A stretch of 64,000 bases of DNA, taken from the NCBI GenBank assembly GCA_964471825.1, contig CAYYKD010000001.1, positions 142,753 to 206,752 on the forward strand, given 5' to 3'. The position numbers and the translations under genes were made by a program. Below, one piece after another: positions 27,462 through 36,008 of this stretch. The notes under the pieces are model-generated. The model had not been told where the DNA came from. It saw only the letters and a list, made by a program, of their open reading frames with translations, and ran no database searches. Position 1 is the first letter of the stretch. Each line of letters starts with the position of its first letter. Source of the DNA: CAYYKD01 sp964471825 (GTDB lineage Bacteria > Spirochaetota > GWE2-31-10 > CAYYKD01).

Positions 27462-27490
27462 ACTGTATAAAATATTTTTTTGAAAGTCAA
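27462..27490 (-). promoter_or_regulatory. sigma-70 type promoter of the barrel operon
   Basis: On the minus strand TTGACT (27485-27490), a 17-base spacer and TACAGT (27462-27467), giving a leader of about 40 bases before the ATG at 27414. Confidence 0.7.
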
Positions 27491-27807
27491 TAAAACTTTA
27501 TAATTTTTTTACACAGCATTAATCACTTCTAAACAATTGACCAAAATATTTACAAATGCAGCAAACTAAAAACGACAACCTCCTTAAATTGTAATTATTT
27601 CATCCGATAAACAAATGTACGATTACATCTAACTCACATTATAGGGATAATTTTTACATATGGCAATAGGGAGTAGTCCTTAACAGCCATGGGTAAAATA
27701 CCTATGTGTAATTTTAACACAATTATTATATATTTTTAGAAATAATAACCGGCAATGCTGTTGATGCATTAATTAATGTTGTGTCGCCTTTATGTACAAC
27801 GAGGCTA
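27491..27807. other. 317-base gene-free stretch
   Basis: AT-rich, between the barrel operon promoter and the next stop codon. I see no supported open frame, RNA or clear terminator. Confidence 0.5.
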
Positions 27808-28116
27808 TTATTTTACAAGCATTATTTTACCATCATGGTATTTTACGACGATTTTAGGTGGTTTACCGAGCTTTTCCCAGATAGTTTTATGCATTTGAAT
27901 CGTTCCGGGTTTGCACTCATTTAAGAGTGAAAGATCAACTATAGAGTGATCAACCGTTGATTCTAGAAACTGACCGTCGTTACAATTCATAAACATTTTT
28001 ACCGGATTTGAGAGGGCGATCAAACCGATGTCAAAGCCGTCATTCGGATGTATAACCACCCTATCCTTTTTTACAAATGATACTACTATGTCTAACTGTG
28101 CTGTCTGTTTCATCAT
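27808..28116 (-). CDS. small conserved-looking protein, unknown function
   Basis: This soluble protein of 101 or 102 residues has no signal or membrane segment. Two adjacent ATGs can start it; a GGAG site is four bases from the first and seven from the second. It begins with an amphipathic strand (QLDIVVSFVKKDRVVI). The C-terminal half has KPGTIQMHKTIWEKLGKPPKIVVKY, whose strand-helix-strand layout is loosely like AbrB-type swapped hairpins, but I would not assign it. It is preceded by an A-rich leader with three AAAGATAAA-like units. It stands alone between the barrel operon and the GAF protein gene, 132 bases downstream of the latter. Confidence 0.6.
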   Translation of the reverse strand: MMKQTAQLDIVVSFVKKDRVVIHPNDGFDIGLIALSNPVKMFMNCNDGQFLESTVDHSIVDLSLLNECKPGTIQMHKTIWEKLGKPPKIVVKYHDGKIMLVK

Positions 28117-28248
28117 ATTTCTCCATTTTGTTTAATCATTTTATTATTTATCTTTTTTTATCTTTTTTTTATCTTTTTAATTTATTTATGCTTATTATTT
28201 TTTTATACTTATACTATATTATTTTTACAGGCAAGAGTTACACTCACA

Positions 28249-29190
28249 TTATTTTTCAGGTGTAGTTTTTTTCTTTAATTGTATCAACTCAAATATCTTT
28301 GCACAGTAATAGGTCAGAATATTTAGAGCTTCCATCTCTCCCATAGTATAATATCCGCGTGGGTTTTCAGTAATATTCAAGACTGCCACGACTCTCTTGA
28401 TCCCTGATATAGGCATAGAGATAAACGCTTTTGATGAGTATTGTTCCTTATATTTAAATTCAAAGTCTTTATATGTCTCAACATTTGTTACAAATACCCT
28501 TTTATTCTCTGCTGCCACAAAACCGGAAACACCTTCGCCGAGTGGTATTCTAATAGAGGAGATCTTATTTGCCTCACTCTCCTTCCATCCCAGGGTCTTA
28601 AATACAGTAAGCTCCTTAGATTTATCGACTATCATTATCGAGCCTCTCTTAGATCCGGAGAGCATCGCTCCTTTTTGAAGAAGTTTTTCAAAAAGATCAC
28701 TTACAGAGGTGCAGGAGCCTATCTCTCTTATCATTAAATAGATATCCCTATATGCTCTATCCAATTTTTCCTCTATCTCATTTTCTAATTCCAGTTCATT
28801 GATCTTATAGCTATAGTTTTCTGTATCATCATCGATTTTTGCCGGAGTCTCATCCCCCTTATCAATATTTATGGGTTCTTTTACCGTAAACTGAGCTTCA
28901 TTAACTTTTATTGATAGATCATCTATATCAACTGAGGTGAACCTTACTGCATCACCTTTTAGTGAGATAATCAATCTAACCATTATAGATAGGATCAGGA
29001 TAAAAATGATTGTCAACACTATGAGATACATAAACGAAAAAACCGGTTTGCCTAGTTCTAACCATGTGTACTTTTGCAGGAATTCAGATTCACTTGCAAC
29101 CAGATTTAAAAATCCTATGTAGTACATAAACGCAAACAATCCGATAATTATTACAAGGGACAATGTAAAAAACACATATCTACCTTTCAC
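28249..29190 (-). CDS. membrane-anchored GAF domain protein
   Basis: This 313-residue protein has two membrane segments (about 5-30 and 50-75), an acidic linker, a short helical stretch rich in Glu (about 130-155), and a GAF domain to the C-terminus. GAF signatures are GAMLSGSKRGSIMIVD, then IPLGEGVSGFVAAENKRVFVTNV, then SMPISGIKRVVAVLNI. GAF domains bind cyclic nucleotides or other small ligands, but no output domain is attached. Its start overlaps the stop of the TPR/Mrr gene by one base. It is the last gene of the PBP operon, so it may sense a signal relevant to envelope growth. That role is inference. Confidence 0.75.
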   Translation of the reverse strand: MKGRYVFFTLSLVIIIGLFAFMYYIGFLNLVASESEFLQKYTWLELGKPVFSFMYLIVLTIIFILILSIMVRLIISLKGDAVRFTSVDIDDLSIKVNEAQFTVKEPINIDKGDETPAKIDDDTENYSYKINELELENEIEEKLDRAYRDIYLMIREIGSCTSVSDLFEKLLQKGAMLSGSKRGSIMIVDKSKELTVFKTLGWKESEANKISSIRIPLGEGVSGFVAAENKRVFVTNVETYKDFEFKYKEQYSSKAFISMPISGIKRVVAVLNITENPRGYYTMGEMEALNILTYYCAKIFELIQLKKKTTPEK

Positions 29191-30494
29191 TATAGCCTCC
29201 CCAATACTTTTGCAAGTCCGCCCCGATCAATAAATTTTATGTTAGGGTGGCTCTGTACAGTTTTTAATGCCTGTGTACTAAAGACATTAGTGCCGATAAA
29301 GACCCCTTTTGAGACACCTTCATCTTTAATCCAATCGATAAACCTACTTATGGCAAGCTCACTTATTGGTTCCTTAAATCTTCTTATTGTTAAAACCATC
29401 GGCTCCGGTTTTGCCGAATTTGACTGAACAACAATAAAATTTATGGCATTTCCATCAATATAGTCCTGATCACCGGCAAACCTAATCTCATTTTTCAAGG
29501 TAACGCCAAATACACTTAGTAATTTTCGCGAGACCTCTTTATAGTCTTTTATCGGCATTGATATAAAATCCTCAACTGATAGTCGGCGATTACCGGTCAT
29601 TGATGGGTGATTTTTGCTGTTTGATGAGGTTGGCGATGAGGATTTGTCAGAGACAGATGAACTGTCAATCTCAATTCTAATCGATGAGTACAATATCCCC
29701 CTTCTTAATATCTTAGAGGCATAACTTGACGATTCGGCTATCCCCCCTATTGCATCACTCGGTGCATCCGGGTCGCCCTTAATTATTTTCATCAGATTAA
29801 ATACTATTTTTTCGACATTTCTATACTTGTTATCAACTATTCTCAATCGCTGAAATTTCTCTAATGCTCTCTGGTTATCGCCTTTCTTATAATACATTAG
29901 GCCTTGATCAAACAAAAGATCCTTGTTAACACCATCTTTTAGGCCGGATTTGCTGTAAAACTCTGACTGATCAAAGCTCGTTAATGCCTCATCAATAAGC
30001 CCCTTTTCCTTATAGCAGAGTGCAATACAGCGGTGCGTTTCGGACAATAATCGTGAATTTGTAATGCCCATTTTAAGAATAGCCGTAAAATTTTGAAGTG
30101 CAACAGTTGCCTTCTTTTGATCGAGTGCAAGAAGGCCGATATAATAATAGACCCACCCTTCATCTGTATATTTATAGTTAATTACCTTTTCAAATTCGGC
30201 ATAGGCCTTATTGGGGACACCGGCATCCAGGTAGGCTCTTGCAAGCCAATATCGGCCCTCTGCTGAACCGGGGTAGTCAATCAGATATTTCTCAAATGAG
30301 GTTATTGCCTTAGCGGTCAATCTTTGGCCGGCATATATTTTACCAAGCTCAAAATGGACAAGAGCGTTGCCGGGATCCATCCTATCTATGTCTAGAAGCT
30401 CAAGATAACCAAGTTTTAACTCGTTTCCCTTCAAATAGCACTGTGCCATATGAAATTTCACCTCTGACATCGGCACACCTTCCGGCGGCACCAT
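29190..30494 (-). CDS. TPR protein with C-terminal Mrr-like nuclease-fold domain (main part, split by assembly gap)
   Basis: This is the C-terminal, larger part of a gene whose start lies beyond the run of Ns. Residues 1-230 contain several TPR units (for example ALVHFELGKIYAGQRLTAKAI, SAEGRYWLARAYLDAG). The last 110 residues resemble the Mrr-type restriction endonuclease fold: NFIVVQSNSAKPEPMVLTIRRF, then a helix, then GVFIGTNVFSTQALKTVQ and IKFIDRGGLAKVL. The expected QxK or ExK catalytic pair is not evident, so it may be a non-catalytic version. The first ATG at 30494 has no good ribosome site, because it is internal to the real gene. It overlaps the GAF gene by one base. Confidence 0.7.
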   Translation of the reverse strand: MVPPEGVPMSEVKFHMAQCYLKGNELKLGYLELLDIDRMDPGNALVHFELGKIYAGQRLTAKAITSFEKYLIDYPGSAEGRYWLARAYLDAGVPNKAYAEFEKVINYKYTDEGWVYYYIGLLALDQKKATVALQNFTAILKMGITNSRLLSETHRCIALCYKEKGLIDEALTSFDQSEFYSKSGLKDGVNKDLLFDQGLMYYKKGDNQRALEKFQRLRIVDNKYRNVEKIVFNLMKIIKGDPDAPSDAIGGIAESSSYASKILRRGILYSSIRIEIDSSSVSDKSSSPTSSNSKNHPSMTGNRRLSVEDFISMPIKDYKEVSRKLLSVFGVTLKNEIRFAGDQDYIDGNAINFIVVQSNSAKPEPMVLTIRRFKEPISELAISRFIDWIKDEGVSKGVFIGTNVFSTQALKTVQSHPNIKFIDRGGLAKVLGRL

Positions 30495-30524
30495 AGTACC
30501 AATAATAATACTTAACTCTTTCTT

Positions 30525-30534
30525 NNNNNNNNNN
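30525..30534. other. assembly gap (ten Ns)
   Basis: Ten ambiguous bases lie inside the TPR/Mrr gene. The reading frames on the two sides do not match across exactly ten bases, so the true gap length differs. Confidence 0.99.
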
Positions 30535-30801
30535 AGCCGTTAAAGTTATCATTTCAAAGGTTACCCAAACAAGATTTAACTTAAGTGCAACTGATGCTAT
30601 TTTCCACCTTAACTCCTTTGTAACATTACCTCTATTCATCATCTGATCATAATGTGCAAGTGCCTCATGCAGTTTACCCGACTCCTCAAGAGATGAGCCG
30701 TGTCGAATAGCCTTATTTCCACCGGAAAATTTACCCTTAAATAATACAAAGAGAAGAAAGAGAATTATTGTTACAATAAATACAACTACTACAATAAACA
30801 T
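30535..30801 (-). CDS. N-terminal membrane anchor and first TPR of the TPR/Mrr-like protein
   Basis: This is the start of the gene interrupted by the Ns. From the ATG at 30801 the protein has one strong membrane helix (residues about 2-21, MFIVVVVFIVTIILFLLFVL). A basic stretch and a TPR-like helix pair follow (SLEESGKLHEALAHYDQMMNRG), and the frame reaches the gap after about 89 residues. Joining it to the downstream part gives one membrane-anchored TPR protein of about 540 residues. It begins one base after the stop of the PPC lipoprotein gene, so it belongs to the PBP operon. Confidence 0.75.
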
Positions 30802-30802
30802 A

Positions 30803-32164
30803 CTAATACCTTATATTAAAATATAGATTATAGGCTAATACAGATGAACCTTTTTTTGCGTAGAGTTTGATATAATATCTACCTTTATCCTTAACCTTCG
30901 TACCCAACTCCTCTGAACCGTCTACAGGATTATTGTCAGAACTATCCAGTGGTATACCGTCATGATTATATAACTCCATGACAGTATCAAGCCCTTTAAT
31001 AGATGATAGGGATATGCTTACATTAGCATTATTATATAAAGAATCAAAGAAAAAATAATCTATATCATTCTCAGGGTATAAAGCACCTGCCATCTCGCTA
31101 TTGTTTATAATAGAGGCGGCCTTTTCAATAGTATCATTAAACTCTCTCTCAAAATATTTGTTATCTAGCGGTTGATGTTCTTCTATATATATGTAGTAAA
31201 TCGGATCCTTTGTTTCCCCCGGACGAGTATTGCCAGTTACCTGTAGGATGTGATCACCCTTACCTGTTGCAAGATACCCAAAATATTCATTTCCACCCCA
31301 GCCAAACTGATTAATGGTTTTACTCATATTATTTGAGGTGTCTATTATTGTAAAACTTATGTCTAGATATGAGAGTGTTTCTACTCTTACTGAGAAATCC
31401 TTGATCTGATCACCTGCTCGAATAATATAATAATCAATATCATTTGCAGGAGCTATAAATCCTCTTCTGATACCCGGGATTCCAATAAACTCTGCCTCAT
31501 CAATTGAGTTGTTAGGCTCCCTTTCATTACGATTATCTATCCCGTTATTGATAAAATTTATTATATACGGAACTCTCTCATTAAACCCGTATTTCGACTC
31601 TACAAGTAAGATCGTATCCCACTTCTCTGATGGATAGAGATCCCATATTCGTTCGGCTTCCCCTTTTCTGCCGGCATCAACACTATACAATGCACGCCCC
31701 TCACCTGTAAGTACAGTCAATTTGTAGTCTATACCGGGAACAGATGTGCAGATCACCCTGTACGATGATCTTATATCAGGAAATTCCAGCCTATAATAAT
31801 CCCTGTCTCCAATCCCGCCACCTGTAGCACCCGATTCATTTGAACCTGTGTTATTAAAAAAACCTACAAGCGTATTTGTTATCTTAAAGTTTGTTGAGTT
31901 TTTTATCGTATTGTTATCCGGCTGGTCTGAGATATTATTACCATAGATTATCAGGTCTGTTTTCTTTACTCTACCACAAGAGTTTATTACAGACAGCAGG
32001 ATTATTACTGTTAGGGAGATTTTTAAAAATCTATGTCTATAAATTCCAGATTTATTGTGTTTTAAATTATCGTGCTTTAAATAATTCTGTTTTAAAGTAA
32101 TCTCTTTAAAATTTAACATTCTAAAATTTAACGGTCTTAATAGTGCAAAAATAAATCCTCTCAT
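30803..32164 (-). CDS. lipoprotein with three PPC-like domains
   Basis: This 453-residue protein has an unusually long basic N-terminus (about 45 residues, with LNF and LKH repeats) before a lipoprotein signal ending LSVINSC. Three PPC-type beta domains follow. The second and third begin with the classical pattern EREPNNSIDEAE and EREFNDTIEKAA, then a G.....NDIDYY block, and end in a Y.I.I strand. The first is more divergent. PPC domains bind carbohydrate or protein surfaces and often accompany secreted enzymes, but none is attached here. The ATG overlaps the stop of the PBP gene as ATGA. A periplasmic role with the PBP is suggested by context only. Confidence 0.75.
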   Translation of the reverse strand: MRGFIFALLRPLNFRMLNFKEITLKQNYLKHDNLKHNKSGIYRHRFLKISLTVIILLSVINSCGRVKKTDLIIYGNNISDQPDNNTIKNSTNFKITNTLVGFFNNTGSNESGATGGGIGDRDYYRLEFPDIRSSYRVICTSVPGIDYKLTVLTGEGRALYSVDAGRKGEAERIWDLYPSEKWDTILLVESKYGFNERVPYIINFINNGIDNRNEREPNNSIDEAEFIGIPGIRRGFIAPANDIDYYIIRAGDQIKDFSVRVETLSYLDISFTIIDTSNNMSKTINQFGWGGNEYFGYLATGKGDHILQVTGNTRPGETKDPIYYIYIEEHQPLDNKYFEREFNDTIEKAASIINNSEMAGALYPENDIDYFFFDSLYNNANVSISLSSIKGLDTVMELYNHDGIPLDSSDNNPVDGSEELGTKVKDKGRYYIKLYAKKGSSVLAYNLYFNIRY

Positions 32165-34377
32165 CGGTTAAACTCCGTTTCAAATCCCGAATGAATATAG
32201 CATCTCTCCGGTAATGTACCGTCATTATCAAAGAAAAAGTCAGTAGTATTTGAGCATTCGGTTGCAGCCAGGAGGCCTGAGTCAAGGCAGATCTTTACCA
32301 GACGCATATTTTTTGGTCTATCAATTGTTACTGCCCTAAAATCAGAAACAGCCTGGTTGTAGGCACACCAGATATAGCTTGCAGTCATAGAGCCGGGGAC
32401 AGCAAGGGATTTATTGTCATCAAAACCGACCCATACAGCGGAGGTTTCCTTATCAGTAAAACCGACAAACCAGTTATCCCTGAAATCCTGAGATGTTCCC
32501 GATTTTGCATAGGCCGGCACGCTAAGCCCTATACTATTTCTAGCCCAATACCCTGTGCCGCCGTTATCAAAGACAGCCCGCATCATCTGCATAACCTCAT
32601 AGGCGGCGGCGGGAGTAACCAAATGTTTCTGCTCAGTATTTCTAACGGGTAATACACCGCCAAAATAGGGATTATTCTCTCGGTCTACATCGTAATAGAC
32701 AAACCCCTTCGAGTCTGAAATCTTTCGTATCATATATGGCGTTACTGAAGACCCGCCCCTCGGGAAAATACTATAGGCTGTAGCCACCTCATAGGCAGAC
32801 ATCTCACAGGTTCCCAATGCCAACGACAGGACAGCCGGAACCCTCTTAGGATCTTTAATCATGCCGGCAGCAACGATGATATCTGCAACTGACTGATAAT
32901 CGTCCATCTGATTCATCACTTCAACTGAAATTGTATTAAGCGACCTCTTAAGTGCATCATAGAGAGTAACCATTTCACCATATTTGTGATTTGCATAATA
33001 GTTTAATGGTCTATAGTCCTTACCGTATATTTTGTAGGTCTTTATTTCATCCTTAAACTTTGTAAACGGATTAATAGAGAGTCCGTTTAATACTCTATCC
33101 GACAATGCCATGCCATAGACAAATGACTTGACGGTTGACCCTATGGGCCTATAGCTATAGAGTGCTCTGTTAAATTGATTGCTAAAATTGAAGCCTGTTC
33201 CACCGACCACTGCCAGAACTTCCCCGGTTCTAAAATCTAAAGATGAAAATGAGGTCTCAAGCTGTTCGATCTCAACATCTGTCAGAACAGGCGGGTTACG
33301 ATCCTTAACCGTCTTCCTTATATATTCCTTGATCTGTGCCATTCTTTCTGCAATCACCTTTTCAGCAAGCCGTTGCCTGTCAAGATCAAATGTTGTTTCT
33401 ACTATAAGACCTCTTGATAGTACATCATCGAATTCAAACTCCTTAGATAGAATCTGTCGTACAATTTCAGTCAGATAGCCTGAATTATTAGTTTCTGCTC
33501 TCCAAAGCGACTGAACTCCCTTGGTCCCGGCCTCATCAACTTTTTGCCACATTCGTTCTATATCATAGAGAGCCTCTTTACTATCTATATATTTTTCACG
33601 CACAAAGAGAGAGGTGATAACCTTCTGTATATAGATAGCTCTTTTCCTGTCTCTAATCGGAGAGTACCGCTCAGGAGACCTGTTCATTCCTATAAGCAGT
33701 GCTGACTCCGCAAGTGTCAGATCTGAGGCATCCTTCCCAAAATAGAACCGTGCTGCATCTGCCATTCCATACACACCATGCCCCATATAGATAGAATTAA
33801 GATATATCTGAAGAATTTCTTCCTTAGAAAACCGCTTTTCAAGCTCGAGAGTACAAAAAAACTCAAAGCCCTTTCTTCTGATGTTTCGTTCATGTTTAGT
33901 AAATAAAATCTTTGCAAGCTGCTGAGATATTGTTGATCCGCCGGGTGACTTACCGAGAGTAATTATATTTCTAAATACGGCAAGAATAATCCTCTGATAA
34001 TTAAACCCGTTGTGTTCAAAAAATTTCCTATCCTCGGAGAGCATAAATCCATTAGTCAGATAGTATGGAAGTTGTTTGATCGGCACAAGGCGGTATTTTT
34101 CAGGAGAATATTTGGTTATTATCTTTTTGTTCCTGTCATAGACGATAGTAAAATCATCCGCCCGATCCCTTTTTCCATCAACACCAAGCATCTCCTCCGT
34201 CTCAGAGCCATACTTTAATGCCTGTGAAAATGCATCGAGCTTGTCAAATATAAAATTCCTATTCGATAGAAACTCAATATATACAGAAACCGTAAAAATA
34301 CCACCGGCTAAAATTAGTATAGAAAAAACAATTATAATTGTCAGTAGAATATTTTTTTTTGAAAACACATTCGGCAT
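32161..34377 (-). CDS. class A penicillin-binding protein (transglycosylase/transpeptidase, PBP1A type)
   Basis: This bifunctional enzyme polymerises glycan strands and cross-links peptides in the periplasm. I chose the ATG at 34377, which has GGAG six bases upstream; the ATG at 34389 lacks one. It has 738 residues. A membrane helix (about 10-35) is followed by the GT51 domain with SEDRKFFEHNG (114-124) and GGSTISQQLAK (146-156). The transpeptidase domain has the SxxK nucleophile STVK (Ser414), SLN (479-481) and KSGT (625-628). All catalytic motifs look intact. The gene heads a tightly overlapping operon with a PPC lipoprotein, a TPR/Mrr-like protein and a GAF protein. Confidence 0.93.
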   Translation of the reverse strand: MPNVFSKKNILLTIIIVFSILILAGGIFTVSVYIEFLSNRNFIFDKLDAFSQALKYGSETEEMLGVDGKRDRADDFTIVYDRNKKIITKYSPEKYRLVPIKQLPYYLTNGFMLSEDRKFFEHNGFNYQRIILAVFRNIITLGKSPGGSTISQQLAKILFTKHERNIRRKGFEFFCTLELEKRFSKEEILQIYLNSIYMGHGVYGMADAARFYFGKDASDLTLAESALLIGMNRSPERYSPIRDRKRAIYIQKVITSLFVREKYIDSKEALYDIERMWQKVDEAGTKGVQSLWRAETNNSGYLTEIVRQILSKEFEFDDVLSRGLIVETTFDLDRQRLAEKVIAERMAQIKEYIRKTVKDRNPPVLTDVEIEQLETSFSSLDFRTGEVLAVVGGTGFNFSNQFNRALYSYRPIGSTVKSFVYGMALSDRVLNGLSINPFTKFKDEIKTYKIYGKDYRPLNYYANHKYGEMVTLYDALKRSLNTISVEVMNQMDDYQSVADIIVAAGMIKDPKRVPAVLSLALGTCEMSAYEVATAYSIFPRGGSSVTPYMIRKISDSKGFVYYDVDRENNPYFGGVLPVRNTEQKHLVTPAAAYEVMQMMRAVFDNGGTGYWARNSIGLSVPAYAKSGTSQDFRDNWFVGFTDKETSAVWVGFDDNKSLAVPGSMTASYIWCAYNQAVSDFRAVTIDRPKNMRLVKICLDSGLLAATECSNTTDFFFDNDGTLPERCYIHSGFETEFNR

Positions 34378-34425
34378 CTGCTGCTCCATCCGGTGTCAGG
34401 AATTTTAGATCTCTGAATTCATCGA

Positions 34426-34454
34426 ATAATACTAACAATTATAATATATGTCAA
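34426..34454 (-). promoter_or_regulatory. sigma-70 type promoter of the PBP operon
   Basis: On the minus strand perfect TTGACA (34449-34454), a 17-base spacer and TATTAT (34426-34431), about 48 bases before the chosen ATG. Confidence 0.7.
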
Positions 34455-34609
34455 TTTAATAAATGGTTTTTATGTTGCCTCAATCATTATTTGCAAACAG
34501 ATCGTTATTATAGTCCCGCTAGTGGGTAAAAACAAGGTGTCGCATTTATTTACATCTCATTTATCTATATAGTACAGTTAGAGTATGGTTAGAGTTCAGC
34601 TAAAATATC

Positions 34610-35821
34610 TCAGATCATTTCACGGTCGCTAAACCCCAACAAATAGAGGATCCCGTCAAGCCCGAACTTAGAAATAGACTGCTTGGCGTTTTGACGCACA
34701 AGGGGCTTTGCATGAAACGCAATCCCAAGTCCCGCAGTATGAAGCATCGGCAGATCGTTTGCCCCATCTCCAACAGCAATAGACTGTTCAAGCATAATAT
34801 TCTCTCTCTGAGCTATCTCTTTTAAATAGTCCGCCTTTTTTTGTGCATTTACTATTTCACCTAAGACATTGCCTGTCAGACAGCCATCTTTAATCTCAAG
34901 TTGATTTGCAAAGACATAGTCAAACCCAAGTTTATCCCTTAAATAGTTACCAAAATATGTAAATCCGCCTGAAAGGATGGCGGTTTTATAGCCCATCTTC
35001 TTTAAATTAATCATCAACCGTTCTACACCGTCTGTTAAGGGCAGTCTCAGGGCAATTTTTTCAAGTACAGATACTTTTAACCCCTTCAGATAGGAGAGTC
35101 TCGTCCTCAGGCTTTCGTTAAAATCCAACTCCCCCATCATCGCCTTCTTTGTGATATCAGAAACCGCACTCTCTACACCGGCCTCCTTAGCAAGTTCATC
35201 GATTACCTCACATTGTATCAGAGTAGAATCCATATCAAAGACCACCAGTCTTCTGTTTCTTCTATATATATTGTCTTGTTGAAATGCCACATCTACCCCA
35301 CACTCTGATGAGGCTTCCATCAATTCACATCTCAGCCTGTCAATGTCAATCGGTTTCCCTCTAAGCAGCATCTCTATGCAGGACTTACCACCGGCATTTG
35401 TACTGTTCAAGGGGATTCGTCCGGTAAGTCTCGTGATTGATGCAATGTTTAGACCATTATTTGTTATAGCATTTGATATCACAGAGATCTGTCTTGCTGT
35501 AATAAATTCACCAAGAATTGTTACAACCAGCCTATCCCGCCCCCCCCCTGCCACCCATTCGTTATATTCATCTATAGAGACCGGATCGAATTTAACCGTC
35601 AAGCCAAGCTCATGACCTTTAAATAGAAGATCTTTTAATATAGGATTATTCTCAGAGGTCTCAGGAATATGCAGAAGCATACCAAGGCTTAGAGCGTTAT
35701 GTATAACCGATTGCCCCATATCCAATATCCGGACTTCATGTCTTGAAAGCTCGCCTGTCAGTGCGGCTGTAATACCCGGCTTGTCATTTCCAAAGACAGT
35801 TAGCAAAACAACTCTGCTCAT
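34610..35821 (-). CDS. serB: phosphoserine phosphatase with N-terminal ACT domains
   Basis: SerB removes phosphate from phosphoserine in the last step of serine synthesis, in the cytoplasm. The start at 35821 has GAGGTG four bases upstream. That site overlaps an earlier in-frame ATG at 35833, which is therefore unlikely. The 403-residue chain has two ACT-like regions (about 2-85 and 96-180; LTVFGNDKPGITAALTGELS). The HAD phosphatase domain follows with DMDSTLIQ (Asp196, Asp198), AILSGGF and VGDGANDLPML. The ACT regions suggest feedback control by an amino acid, probably serine. It stands alone between the PBP operon and a divergent transporter gene. Confidence 0.94.
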   Translation of the reverse strand: MSRVVLLTVFGNDKPGITAALTGELSRHEVRILDMGQSVIHNALSLGMLLHIPETSENNPILKDLLFKGHELGLTVKFDPVSIDEYNEWVAGGGRDRLVVTILGEFITARQISVISNAITNNGLNIASITRLTGRIPLNSTNAGGKSCIEMLLRGKPIDIDRLRCELMEASSECGVDVAFQQDNIYRRNRRLVVFDMDSTLIQCEVIDELAKEAGVESAVSDITKKAMMGELDFNESLRTRLSYLKGLKVSVLEKIALRLPLTDGVERLMINLKKMGYKTAILSGGFTYFGNYLRDKLGFDYVFANQLEIKDGCLTGNVLGEIVNAQKKADYLKEIAQRENIMLEQSIAVGDGANDLPMLHTAGLGIAFHAKPLVRQNAKQSISKFGLDGILYLLGFSDREMI

Positions 35822-35911
35822 TATACACCTCATTTATAATTCTATATATCATAGTATTCATTTATTAGTAAGATTCTAAAAAAAAAATTTAATATTATTG
35901 ACAAATTTTAC

Positions 35912-35939
35912 TTGCATTTAAAAAAAAAAATTGTAATAT
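35912..35939 (+). promoter_or_regulatory. promoter of the YfcC-type transporter gene
   Basis: TTGCAT (35912-35917), a 16-base spacer of mostly As, then TAATAT (35934-35939), 69 bases before the ATG at 36009. A perfect TTGACA lies just upstream (35898-35903) but has no -10 at a proper distance. Confidence 0.45.
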
Positions 35940-36008
35940 AGAAAAGTTAGTCCTTTATAGGCTTTCAATAAAAAATTATATTTTTCGTTTTTGTTAACAG
36001 GAGGAATT

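Noticed and set aside
35898..35903. Perfect TTGACA upstream of the YfcC-type gene
   Set aside because: No -10 element exists 16-18 bases downstream; the TTGCAT/TAATAT pair fits better.
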